Below are positions 52,017 to 59,882 of a DNA stretch of 61,634 nucleotides, one piece after another. Origin of the DNA: Paenibacillus tepidiphilus (lineage in GTDB: Bacteria > Bacillota > Bacilli > Paenibacillales > Paenibacillaceae); NCBI RefSeq assembly GCF_008635795.1, contig NZ_VWRQ01000032.1:1-61634 (forward strand). Direction: 5' to 3'. The translations under genes were made by a program, and so were the position numbers. How positions within the stretch are numbered: the stretch's first letter is position 1; every line of letters starts with the position of its first letter. Under the pieces are notes generated by a model, which saw only the letters and a program-made list of their open reading frames with translations, was not told the origin of the DNA and ran no database searches.

Positions 52017-52047
52017 CCTCCCGCTGATCCCGGGAGGTATTTTTTTA
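52017..52047 (+). terminator. Terminator after abrB
   Basis: Stem CCTCCCG/CGGGAGG followed by TATTTTTTT on the plus strand. Confidence 0.9.
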
Positions 52048-52117
52048 CGTCAAATCCAGCAATTTTATAACACAATCAATCTTTGGGTATTTAATCTGTT
52101 GTTTGAATATACAGAAT

Positions 52118-53011
52118 TTATTCTTCCGCCGCCAATAAAGTATTGTAAATCTCCCGTTTAGGCACGCCCCGGTCAAGCGCCGCCTTTTTCATGGCTTCCT
52201 TGCGGTTTAGGCCCTCCTGCTCATAATGACTGACATGCTCCGAGACCGTAAGCTCGCGCCACCATGCCGATTCCGCCAGCTCCGCCTCCGCTTTGCTCTC
52301 CCCTTCGACGACAATGACGTATTCACCGAGCGGAGGATGCTCCTGAAGCCAGGCACTGCATTCCTCCAGTGTGCCGCGTACAAACTCTTCATAACGTTTG
52401 GTCAGTTCGCGGGCCAATACAATTCTGCGGTTGCCGAAGGCCTCCTGCAGGTGAACCAGCGTCTTCTCCACCCGGTGCGGCGACTCGTAGAACAGCAGGC
52501 TCCCCTGCACCTGCCGCAGACCCGACAGCACATTGCGGATATCCTTGCGTTCACGGGGCAGAAACCCGGCGAAGGTAAAGCTTGTCGTCGGTAATCCGGA
52601 TGCAATCAACGCAGACAGCGCCGCATTTGCACCGGGAACCGGCACAACCGGAATTCCCTGGCTGATTGCGAGCTGAACCAGGTCTGCTCCAGGGTCGGAG
52701 ATGGCGGGAAGACCGGCATCACTGACCAGTGCCAAATTTTTTCCTTCTAATATAAGGCGGATTAATTCAGGACCACTGGCTGCCTTGTTATGCTCATGAT
52801 AGCTGTAGAGCTCTGAAGGTGTAATCTCGAAATGACTCAGCAACTTGCGCGTCTGTCTCGTATCCTCTGCGGCAATAATGTCACTTTCCTGCAGCGTACG
52901 CACTGCCCGGTAAGTCATATCCTCCAGATTGCCGATTGGGGTTGCTACCAGATAAAGGCTTCCTTTCCCATCCGGCTTGCCCTGGAAGCTGCTTTGGTAA
53001 TTAATTGTCAT
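52118..53011 (-). CDS. rsmI: 16S rRNA (cytidine-1402-2'-O)-methyltransferase
   Basis: SAM enzyme acting with RsmH on C1402 of 16S rRNA. 297 aa with LYLVATPIGNLEDMTYRA (about residues 19-36), AAEDTRQTRKLL, VSDAGLPAISDPG and VPVPGANAALSALIASGLP. A C-terminal helical tail follows. The start overlaps the stop of the upstream methyltransferase gene by 4 bp. The GIY-YIG gene yazA that precedes it in B. subtilis is missing. Confidence 0.95.
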   Translation of the reverse strand: MTINYQSSFQGKPDGKGSLYLVATPIGNLEDMTYRAVRTLQESDIIAAEDTRQTRKLLSHFEITPSELYSYHEHNKAASGPELIRLILEGKNLALVSDAGLPAISDPGADLVQLAISQGIPVVPVPGANAALSALIASGLPTTSFTFAGFLPRERKDIRNVLSGLRQVQGSLLFYESPHRVEKTLVHLQEAFGNRRIVLARELTKRYEEFVRGTLEECSAWLQEHPPLGEYVIVVEGESKAEAELAESAWWRELTVSEHVSHYEQEGLNRKEAMKKAALDRGVPKREIYNTLLAAEE

Positions 53012-53778
53012 GATTTATCCTCTTTGTTTCCATAGTATATGTTCATGATCTCGGGACAATATTGATTATCTTCATTATATACAATGAGCGGAGGGAGCAA
53101 ACGCACCTCAGGCTTGCCGTCACGCGCCGCTTCAATCAGCACCATATTGGCTTCCAGATGAGCCCGGGGATGTACAAACCGGATCAGCTTCGGTTCCAGC
53201 CTGTTTTTGCGCATCAGGCTCATAATGTCCACCAGCCGCTGCGGCTTGTGCACCATACTGACCTTCCCCCCGGTACGCACCAGTCTGACCGCCGCCTGGA
53301 TAACCTCCTCGAGCGTACAGCCAAGCTCATGACGCGCCATCGCCTGATGTTCATTCAGCTTAAGATCGCTGCCATTAAGCGGCATATAAGGCGGATTCAC
53401 CGTAATCGCATCATACACACCGTAACCGGCACTCAGATGCAGCTCGCGCAGATCACCTTCATGAATCGTAACCTTCTTCTCAAGTCCATTCAGGGACACA
53501 CTGCGGCGGGCCATATCGGCCAAACGCGGCTGTATCTCAATTCCTTCTATTAAAGCCTCTGTGCGTGTAGTAAGGAGCATGGGAATCACTCCATTGCCCG
53601 TACAGAGATCAAGAACTCTCCCCCGCGGCGGAATCCCGGCGAACCGGGCCAATAAAACCGCATCCATGGAAAAGCTGAACACTTCATCACTTTGAATAAT
53701 ATGCAAATCATGGGTCAGCAGGTCATCTACACGCTCCGAAGGGAGCAGTGGCACCTGTGGTCGGTCAGAACTTCTCAT
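53008..53778 (-). CDS. yabB: tRNA (adenine37-N6)-methyltransferase-like protein (YabB)
   Basis: 256 aa, class I SAM methyltransferase of the TrmN6 family: DLCTGNGVIPMLLTTR (about residues 57-72) and the N6-adenine signature NPPYMPL (about 128-134). B. subtilis YabB belongs to the group that methylates tRNA1(Val) A37 in E. coli; the target here is inferred. The ATG 53778 is 9 nt after GAAGGAG. Confidence 0.85.
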   Translation of the reverse strand: MRSSDRPQVPLLPSERVDDLLTHDLHIIQSDEVFSFSMDAVLLARFAGIPPRGRVLDLCTGNGVIPMLLTTRTEALIEGIEIQPRLADMARRSVSLNGLEKKVTIHEGDLRELHLSAGYGVYDAITVNPPYMPLNGSDLKLNEHQAMARHELGCTLEEVIQAAVRLVRTGGKVSMVHKPQRLVDIMSLMRKNRLEPKLIRFVHPRAHLEANMVLIEAARDGKPEVRLLPPLIVYNEDNQYCPEIMNIYYGNKEDKS

Positions 53779-53803
53779 TCAAGTTGTCTCCTTCTGCAAA
53801 TTC

Positions 53804-53833
53804 AAAAAAAACCGTAGGCGTAAACCCTACGGC
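53804..53833 (-). terminator. Terminator after yabA
   Basis: Perfect stem CCGTAGG/CCTACGG followed by eight T on the minus strand, between yabA and yabB. Confidence 0.92.
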
Positions 53834-53841
53834 TGATACCC

Positions 53842-54210
53842 TTATTTATTAAGAAAGGAAAGACAGAATAAACAATCGCCTTCTGTACGCAGATGGCCGA
53901 AATAGACATTGCAGATATGAAACCCTTCGTGATACAGACGGGCTAAATTATCATGTCCTTCACCGACAACTCCTTCAGGTCCTTCGCCTGCAGCAAGCAG
54001 CGACTTCGCTTCACTCTGCATTTCGGCTGTGGGATCAAGCGGCGCCTCGCGTTTCAGGATCTTACGCAGCTGTTCATTCTCCAGCGTCAGCCGCTGATTG
54101 TCCTCCATCAATTCCTTAACCGTCTGTTTCCATTGATCGAGACTGACACGCATACTCTCCATTTGCGTTTCCATCTCCTGCATGTGTGCAAAAATATTTA
54201 TCTTTTCCAA
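53842..54210 (-). CDS. yabA: Replication initiation control protein YabA
   Basis: 122 aa: an N-terminal leucine-zipper-like coiled coil (about residues 5-55) and a C-terminal zinc-binding domain with FHICNVYFGHLRTEGDCLFC (His and three Cys). B. subtilis YabA bridges DnaA and the beta clamp to prevent over-initiation. The start MEKINIFAHM follows a short gap from ricT. The presence of holB close by fits a replication cluster. Confidence 0.95.
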   Translation of the reverse strand: MEKINIFAHMQEMETQMESMRVSLDQWKQTVKELMEDNQRLTLENEQLRKILKREAPLDPTAEMQSEAKSLLAAGEGPEGVVGEGHDNLARLYHEGFHICNVYFGHLRTEGDCLFCLSFLNK

Positions 54211-54238
54211 GTTTCCACCCCGAAAGTAACCTTATGGT

Positions 54239-55039
54239 TTACTTGACGACAACATCATCCATTGGAAGCTCCTTAACTTTGCCCACTTCAAACAATTGCA
54301 CATGAACTGTACGGCTACCGGTGTTCAGACCTACTACCTTGCCTTCACCAAGCGAGGTGATGACAAGCTTACCGACCGCCGGCATCTCTTCCTTGGCACT
54401 TTCGTAATTATCATGCTCAAATTTCAGACAACACATGAGTCTTCCGCATAATCCCGATATCTTCGTCGGGTTCAGCGAAAGATTCTGATCCTTGGCCATC
54501 TTGATCGATACCGGATCAAAATCGCCTAGCCAGGATGAGCAGCAGAGTACACGGCCGCATGGCCCAAGCCCGCCCAGCATCTTGGCTTCGTCGCGTACAC
54601 CGATCTGCCGGAGCTCGATCCGGGTACGGAAGATACTTGCCAGGTCCTTGACCAATTCGCGGAAATCGACGCGGCCCTCGGCAGTGAAATAAAATATGAT
54701 CTTATTGCGGTCAAACGTAAACTCTACATCCACGAGCTTCATCTTGAGTCCATGATCGCGGATTTTATTTAAACAGGTGGTGAAAGCTTCCTTGGCTGCT
54801 CCCTTGTTCTCCTCAACCACGCGCGCGTCGGCATCGCCGGCGATACGCATCACCTTCTTGAGCGGGAGGACGACATCCGCTTCCTGCACCTCTTTTTTGC
54901 CAATGACTACCTTGCCGTACTCTACCCCTCTTGCCGTCTCGACAATAACGCACTGATCCTGTTCAATCGGAAAATCGAGCGGATCAAAATAGTATATTTT
55001 ACCCGCTTTTTTGAAGCGGACGCCTACTACGCTGTACAA
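54239..55039 (-). CDS. ricT: RicT (YaaT), PSP1-domain subunit of the Ric complex
   Basis: 266 aa with a PSP1 C-terminal region. Cysteines in GPCGRVLCCSSWLGDF (about residues 160-175) and GLCGRLMCCLKF (about 198-209) match the 4Fe-4S ligands of the RicA-RicF-RicT complex, which in B. subtilis speeds the phosphorelay to Spo0A and aids RNA processing. The start is a TTG at 55039, 8 nt after AAGGGGG. Confidence 0.95.
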   Translation of the reverse strand: MYSVVGVRFKKAGKIYYFDPLDFPIEQDQCVIVETARGVEYGKVVIGKKEVQEADVVLPLKKVMRIAGDADARVVEENKGAAKEAFTTCLNKIRDHGLKMKLVDVEFTFDRNKIIFYFTAEGRVDFRELVKDLASIFRTRIELRQIGVRDEAKMLGGLGPCGRVLCCSSWLGDFDPVSIKMAKDQNLSLNPTKISGLCGRLMCCLKFEHDNYESAKEEMPAVGKLVITSLGEGKVVGLNTGSRTVHVQLFEVGKVKELPMDDVVVK

Positions 55040-55175
55040 AAATAAACCCCCTTGTTTGCCGGTAAAAGGAACCTAAGCAAAGTCCGCTCCCTGATGATCA
55101 CTGCTTGTCCTTCCTCATCCGTAAACCTTACTTCCAGGCCGAGCGTTGATCCGGAGGATATATGATGAATAAACC

Positions 55176-56150
55176 CTAACTTTCCAATCGGATTAAAAAC
55201 TGCTCCAGACAAAGCTGGGCATTGGCATTGGAACGGAGCTTTCGCTTACTCTCCGCCGCGAATTCCATATAAGCCACCCACTGCTCGTCATTACGCTGGC
55301 GCGCATGTCTGGATATAAAATCCAACTGATCTATGAAAACGATGCTTTCGTGTCTGCGGTACAGGAAGTTGAGCATATCTCGAAACCAGAGATGGAACAT
55401 GTCAAACAGGACAGCTATATGCTCTCCCAGTCCGGATTTGAACAGCTTTTGCCCCGCGGTTGCCACGGTGGCGCTGTTTTTGCCCAGAGACTCCTTTGCT
55501 AATTGTAACACTAGATTTCTCATTTCTGCAAACCAATTCTGTTCCAAAAGTTCCCTGCAGCCGTCGAGCCCGGAGCTTAACGCTACCGCCGTTTTGGCCA
55601 GCGGAGCCGGAATACCCTCCTCGGACAATGTCTGGAGCATCAGCTCCGGGTTCAGCGGTCCAAAGGGGATACGCTGGGTTCTCGACCGGATGGTCGGGAG
55701 CAGCGCCGTATCATTGTCCGAGATTAGGATACCGACAGCCGGAGCAGGAGGCTCCTCCAGGAATTTCAGAAGACTGTTGGCCGCCTGTACCGTCATGGTA
55801 TCGGCGCCTTCAATAATGTAAACCTTCGGATGAATCCCCTCCGACCGGTAGGAGAACAGCCGCTGCAGCTCACGAATCTGATCGATCTTAATGCTCGCTC
55901 CATCAGGCTTCAGCACGGTCAGATCCGGGTGATTGCCATGCTGGACCTTGCGGCATTCCAGACATTCGCCGCAGGCGTCATCGCCGGAGCCTGTGCAGAA
56001 TATCGCCTGGGCGAACATCAGCGCCGTCTTCAGTTGTCCGCTGCCGGCCGGACCGGTGAACAGATAAGCATGGCTGACCGCATCCTTCCGCAGTGCCGTC
56101 TGCAGCAGCCGCTTGGCCGCTTCCTGGCCTAATATATCATGAAAAGGCAT
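55176..56150 (-). CDS. holB: DNA polymerase III subunit delta'
   Basis: 324-aa clamp-loader subunit. AAA fold with YLFTGPAGSGQLKTALMFA in place of a true Walker A (about residues 28-46), the zinc module CGECLECRKVQHGNHPDL (about 59-76), SLLKFLEEPP and the sensor region TIRSRTQRI. The degenerate P-loop is expected of delta', which does not hydrolyse ATP. The ATG at 56150 is 5 nt after GGAGG. Upstream of ricT and yabA, the classic order. Confidence 0.95.
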   Translation of the reverse strand: MPFHDILGQEAAKRLLQTALRKDAVSHAYLFTGPAGSGQLKTALMFAQAIFCTGSGDDACGECLECRKVQHGNHPDLTVLKPDGASIKIDQIRELQRLFSYRSEGIHPKVYIIEGADTMTVQAANSLLKFLEEPPAPAVGILISDNDTALLPTIRSRTQRIPFGPLNPELMLQTLSEEGIPAPLAKTAVALSSGLDGCRELLEQNWFAEMRNLVLQLAKESLGKNSATVATAGQKLFKSGLGEHIAVLFDMFHLWFRDMLNFLYRRHESIVFIDQLDFISRHARQRNDEQWVAYMEFAAESKRKLRSNANAQLCLEQFLIRLES

Positions 56151-56164
56151 AAATTCCTCCAACT

Positions 56165-56608
56165 CTAAAAAGAAAGGTTGATCAGCATTCCGCGGATTTC
56201 TCCCACTCGTCCCAGCAGGTCAATCCGTCCCTGCTCGCTTTCCAGCAGGTCGTCGGCCAGCCCAAGCAGTGCGGTATCTATTTCCTCCAGCAGCTTATAG
56301 CGTTTACCGCGGCCCCGGCGGTCCCAGCCCTTCGTTTCCTTCAGGGTAACACCCCGCCGGGCCGTTTCTTCGAGGAATCGCTTGATCATATTCCGGTAGA
56401 TGGCCAGCTCGCGCACCGTCATGGATTTAGCCAGCCGGTCGCCTTGCATCTGAATATCTTTAATCTGGCGGTTCAGCTCATCCATCGTCTTCTGCTCACC
56501 CTGCTGCTGGAAGACATCGGAGAAGTTCTTGGGCTGCACCGGTCTTCCGGGGCCTTCAGCGTTTGACAGATCGCTTTTTAGGGGCCTGTAGCCCGGATTG
56601 ATCTTCAA
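56165..56608 (-). CDS. yaaR: YaaR family protein (DUF327)
   Basis: 147 aa, mostly helical and charged with no membrane segment. The family block SMTVRELAIYRNMIKRFLEE (residues about 62-81) and the KGWDRRGRGKRYKLLEEID segment are clear. Function unknown. The start is a TTG at 56608, 9 nt after AAGGGCGG. Between darA and holB, as in B. subtilis. Confidence 0.88.
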   Translation of the reverse strand: MKINPGYRPLKSDLSNAEGPGRPVQPKNFSDVFQQQGEQKTMDELNRQIKDIQMQGDRLAKSMTVRELAIYRNMIKRFLEETARRGVTLKETKGWDRRGRGKRYKLLEEIDTALLGLADDLLESEQGRIDLLGRVGEIRGMLINLSF

Positions 56609-56651
56609 TGGTATCTACCGCCCTTATATCGCTGATTGCGTTAATCTTTGC

Positions 56652-56981
56652 TTAATAGTGCTCGAATCGGTCAACCGGCAGAACAAACACTGTCGCTCCG
56701 CCGACCTGGACTTCAACCGGCAGCGGCAAATAGGAATCGGTGGTTCCGCTCATCGGCGTCACCGGAGTAACCAGCTGTTCACGCACCTTGCAGCTGTTGC
56801 GGATGACATGAAGCACGCCATCGACCTGGCTGTCGTCCACACCGATCAGAAACGTCGTATTTCCTGCACGCAGGAAGCCGCCCGTACTTGCCAGCTTGGT
56901 GGCGCGGAAATTGGCTTTGACCAGCTCACTGGACAACCGGTTGCTGTCTTTATCCTGAATAATAGCGATGATTAAATTCAT
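56652..56981 (-). CDS. darA: c-di-AMP receptor DarA (YaaQ, PII-like)
   Basis: 109 aa, PII-like fold: MNLIIAIIQDKDSNRLSSEL, FRATKLASTGGFLRAGNTTF, PVEVQVGGATVFVLPVDRF. The Arg and Gly-rich loop around TKLASTGGFLRAGNTT is the c-di-AMP pocket region in known DarA/PstA structures. It binds c-di-AMP; the signalling output is still unclear. Follows tmk by about 75 bp. A c-di-AMP riboswitch lies about 8 kb away. Confidence 0.94.
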   Translation of the reverse strand: MNLIIAIIQDKDSNRLSSELVKANFRATKLASTGGFLRAGNTTFLIGVDDSQVDGVLHVIRNSCKVREQLVTPVTPMSGTTDSYLPLPVEVQVGGATVFVLPVDRFEHY

Positions 56982-57055
56982 TTCGCATCCTCCTCAAAGT
57001 ATTATTATGTTAGGATTACTTCATTGAATTTACTGCGGCAAAACCTGCTCCTCTA

Positions 57056-57715
57056 TTAATTAGACAAATTGTCCCCAATATCCTTTAAAAAGCGATCTTT
57101 GAGCACCTGCAGCACATCCTGTTCCACGCTCTCCAGCGGGCGGTTGGCATCCAGTACTACAACCCGCTGCGGTTCCTCAGCTGCAATCGCAAGATAACCT
57201 TCACGAACCTTACGGTGAAACGCCAGGCTCTCCAGATCCAGCCGGTTGACCTCCCGGTCCTGATTGGCGGAAATCCGCGACAGTCCCACTTCGGGATCAA
57301 CATCCAGATATAAGGTCAGATCCGGCGCCAGCCCTCCGGTAGCAAATTTGTTGATGCTCCGCACCGCTTCAACCCCTAGACCACGGGCATTGCCCTGGTA
57401 CACCAGACTGCTGTCGACGAAACGGTCGCACAGCACAATCATGCCTTGCTGCAGCGCAGGCTCGACTACCTCGGCTAAATGCTGGCTTCTTGCCGCCGCG
57501 TACAGCAGCGCCTCTGTCCGTGCATCCATGGCCGTATGTGCCGGGTTCAGAATGATGGAACGGATCTTCTCGGCAATTTCGATGCCGCCTGGCTCTCTGG
57601 TAACCAGATAGGGCCGCTTCTGTTGCTGCAAATATTCCCGGACTCTGCCAATCACGGTGGTTTTGCCTGCTCCGTCGCCCCCCTCCAAAGTAATGAAGAA
57701 TCCTGTGCTTGTCAC
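57056..57715 (-). CDS. tmk: Thymidylate kinase
   Basis: dTMP to dTDP. 219 aa with the P-loop EGGDGAGKTTVIGRV (residues 11-25), the DR(F/Y) motif CDRFVDSSLVYQG and the lid region. The start is a GTG at 57715 directly after the stop of the speA-like gene; GGCGGAG is 8 nt upstream. The usual speA-tmk-darA-yaaR-holB order. Confidence 0.96.
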   Translation of the reverse strand: MTSTGFFITLEGGDGAGKTTVIGRVREYLQQQKRPYLVTREPGGIEIAEKIRSIILNPAHTAMDARTEALLYAAARSQHLAEVVEPALQQGMIVLCDRFVDSSLVYQGNARGLGVEAVRSINKFATGGLAPDLTLYLDVDPEVGLSRISANQDREVNRLDLESLAFHRKVREGYLAIAAEEPQRVVVLDANRPLESVEQDVLQVLKDRFLKDIGDNLSN

Positions 57716-59395
57716 TTATACTTCTCCGCCCTTCTCGGTATGGTAAACAAGGATATGCTGTAAGGCCGGATCGGTACAGGCCTGAAATTTGGCTCCGCCA
57801 TCGCGGAGGCCGGTCAATCTTGTGAGCGTCGCTTCGGTAATGAGTTCACCCGGATACACAAGCGGAATGCCCGGCGGATAAGGAATAACCATCTCCGCAG
57901 CTGCCCTCCCTACACTATATTCAAGGGCGACGCTTTCCGTTTCTTGTGCGCGAACCGGCTTCATCGTGAATCTGACTGGCTTCGAATAGGCGCATCCGCT
58001 GAAATTGTTCCACGTGGAAATCGCGGAGTCTCCATCGCTGCCGGATTCGGTTGGAGCCAGCGGTTCGCCGCCCGCCATGCCCTGATGCTGTGCAGCGGAG
58101 GCACCGCCCGCTGTAGCGGCTTGCAGCGCAGCGGAGGCACCGCCCGCTGTAGCGGCTGGCCAGGCCGCGGCCGGAGCTTCCGCGGCAATCTGCTGCAGCG
58201 CGTTCACCAGCCGCGCTGCCTCGTCCGCCTGCGAGCCGAGCGAGAAGGCAAGCACCACGTGCCGGGCGTCGCTCATCTCCGGCACAATGCCCTTCTCTTC
58301 GAGCCTGCGCTGCAGCTCGAAGCCCCCCAGGACCCCGGCGGCGTCATGTATGACCGCCTTGAAGGGGTCCTGGGTGCCGTACGCCGCCGCTCCGCCCGGC
58401 GGCGGGGTATCTGCGGCGGCTGCGCCTGCGCCGCCGGTGCGCTGCAGCGGCGCAGCCGGCTGCAGCAGCCCAAAGCGCGGCAGCTCCGCCAAGCCGCGCC
58501 GCAGCACGTCCACGGCGGCGAGCCCCGCCGTGAAGGCTGCCTCGCGCCGCACGTGCACGAGGCGGCGCGCCAGGTCGAGCGAAGCCATCACCGGGTACGA
58601 TGGGCTCGAGCTCTGCACCATAGCGAGCCGCTGGCGCAGCAGCGCCCGGTCAAGCCAAGGCCCTTGCACATGCAGCATGGCACCCATGGTCAGCGCGGGC
58701 AGCATCTTGTGCGTGGACTGCACTATGCCGTCCGCGCCGCAGCTGAGCGCCCCGGCCGGCAGCTCGGGGTGCAGTCCATAATGCGCCCCATGCGCCTCAT
58801 CCACCAGCAGCGGCACGCCGCTGTCGTGACAGAGCTTCGCGAGGGGCGCCAAATCGCTTCCCATGCCATAATAATTCGGCATGGTCACCAGCACGGCCGC
58901 CGCCTCGGGATAAGCAGCCAGGGCTGCACGTACCGCCTCGGCGGCTGGAGCTATGGCCAGTCCGCTTCCCGGATCGAGCAGCGGCTCCAGGAAGACGGCA
59001 TTGGCTCCAGCCAGCATCAGCCCATGAATGACTGATTTGTGGCTGTTGCGTTGCACGATAACCGTCGTCCCCGGCTCGGGACAGACCGTAAGAATTAGCG
59101 CAAGATTCCCAGCCGTACTGCCGCCGACCAGAAAAAAGCTTTCGTCAGCCCCAAAACAATCAGCGGCCAGCTCCTGCGCCTCCTTGATTACCCCCTCGGG
59201 ATGATGCAAATCATCGGTCCCGGTGATTTCCGTTACATCATAACGCATAATCTCGCCTAAATATCCGGGTCCATCCGCACCGCTATACGCTTGTCCGTTT
59301 TTATGGCCCGGCACATGATAAGAGATATTACCCTTCAGTTTATATTGTTCCAGCATTTCATATACAGGTGCCCTGCCAGGCTGTAACTGGTTCAT
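57716..59395 (-). CDS. Orn/Lys/Arg decarboxylase-family protein (SpeA/YaaO type)
   Basis: 559 aa, fold-type I PLP enzyme: YHVPGHKNG (about residues 26-34), GSTAGNLALIL, VDEAHGAHYG and the PLP lysine QSTHKMLPAL (about residue 228). The YaaO/SpeA branch includes arginine and lysine decarboxylases; substrate not assigned. A long Ala/Gly-rich linker at about 415-455 holds a 36-bp tandem repeat. The middle of the gene is much richer in GC than its neighbours. Starts at ATG 59395 after a ribosome site (GGGAGG). Confidence 0.88.
   Translation of the reverse strand: MNQLQPGRAPVYEMLEQYKLKGNISYHVPGHKNGQAYSGADGPGYLGEIMRYDVTEITGTDDLHHPEGVIKEAQELAADCFGADESFFLVGGSTAGNLALILTVCPEPGTTVIVQRNSHKSVIHGLMLAGANAVFLEPLLDPGSGLAIAPAAEAVRAALAAYPEAAAVLVTMPNYYGMGSDLAPLAKLCHDSGVPLLVDEAHGAHYGLHPELPAGALSCGADGIVQSTHKMLPALTMGAMLHVQGPWLDRALLRQRLAMVQSSSPSYPVMASLDLARRLVHVRREAAFTAGLAAVDVLRRGLAELPRFGLLQPAAPLQRTGGAGAAAADTPPPGGAAAYGTQDPFKAVIHDAAGVLGGFELQRRLEEKGIVPEMSDARHVVLAFSLGSQADEAARLVNALQQIAAEAPAAAWPAATAGGASAALQAATAGGASAAQHQGMAGGEPLAPTESGSDGDSAISTWNNFSGCAYSKPVRFTMKPVRAQETESVALEYSVGRAAAEMVIPYPPGIPLVYPGELITEATLTRLTGLRDGGAKFQACTDPALQHILVYHTEKGGEV
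58092..58157 (-). repeat. 36-bp tandem repeat inside the decarboxylase gene
   Basis: A 30-bp stretch at 58092-58121 recurs exactly at 58128-58157 (36-bp period, 12 codons), encoding repeats of AATAGGASAA within the linker of the enzyme. Confidence 0.85.
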
Positions 59396-59426
59396 TATTC
59401 ATTCCTCCCGGGGGTTACCTCTATTT

Positions 59427-59444
59427 TAACGCAAATATGCGTTA
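59427..59444. repeat. Operator-like inverted repeat before the decarboxylase gene
   Basis: TAACGCA-AATA-TGCGTTA, a perfect 7-bp-arm palindrome about 32 bp upstream of the start codon and close to a TAAAAT -10-like hexamer. Confidence 0.5.
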
Positions 59445-59463
59445 CCGCCTATTCCCGGCCGCA

Positions 59464-59503
59464 ACAAAACAGCCCCTCTGCCATAATTATCAGAGAAGCT
59501 GTT
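59464..59503 (-). terminator. Terminator after gin
   Basis: Stem AACAGC..TCTCTG/CAGAGG..GCTGTT followed by TTGTTGC on the minus strand. Confidence 0.75.
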
Positions 59504-59520
59504 ACAATAAATCACCTGTA

Positions 59521-59706
59521 TTAAGCATTTTTCTGCAAGCCGATCTGCTTCATCTGACCGATAAAAAAACGATACTTGGCATCTTCAGCATCCGTATGCA
59601 CGATCTCACTCTCACAGTCCTCACATATAAAATGCGAGACAATCACGATACCCTCTTCTTTCATCTGGCTGCAGATAATGCAGCGCTGTGCGGTTTGCTG
59701 TTCCAT
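59521..59706 (-). CDS. gin: Sigma-G inhibitor Gin (CsfB)
   Basis: 61 aa with CIIC and CEDC zinc-knuckle pairs (RCIICSQMKEEGIVIVSHFI, CEDCESEIVHTDAEDAKYRF; parts). Homologue of B. subtilis CsfB/Gin, which holds sigma-G inactive and sigma-E in check at the wrong time. The preferred ATG 59706 is 7 nt after AAGGTGG. It lies just downstream of an rRNA operon, as csfB does after rrnA. Confidence 0.9.
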   Translation of the reverse strand: MEQQTAQRCIICSQMKEEGIVIVSHFICEDCESEIVHTDAEDAKYRFFIGQMKQIGLQKNA

Positions 59707-59734
59707 AATCATCCCACCTTGACTCTTTTAAGAA

Positions 59735-59764
59735 CAGTATGCTACACCTTCTATCATTTTAAAC
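59735..59764 (-). promoter_or_regulatory. Possible sigma-F/G promoter of gin
   Basis: -35 GTTTA (59764-59760), 18-bp spacer and -10 CATACTG (59741-59735). The forespore sigma consensus is GNATR-N18-CATNMTA; one mismatch in each half. Confidence 0.4.
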
Positions 59765-59778
59765 CCTTTCATAGATTT

Positions 59779-59807
59779 TTCACATGCTTCATAGCATGAA
59801 ATATATA
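59779..59807 (+). promoter_or_regulatory. Promoter of the plus-strand membrane protein gene, with palindrome
   Basis: TTCACA (59779-59784), 17-bp spacer and TATATA (59802-59807). The spacer holds CATGCT-TCAT-AGCATG (59783-59798), a possible operator. Confidence 0.55.
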
Positions 59808-59882
59808 TATTCTGCAACATAGGCATCGGTGATTACCGCAAAGGGTTTAACAAATTCGTGTTCTTCGGCCGATATTAAAAAC

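Noticed and set aside
57944..59035. 363-codon plus-strand open frame opposite the decarboxylase gene
   Set aside because: High GC makes long chance frames; the sense strand has full PLP-enzyme motifs.
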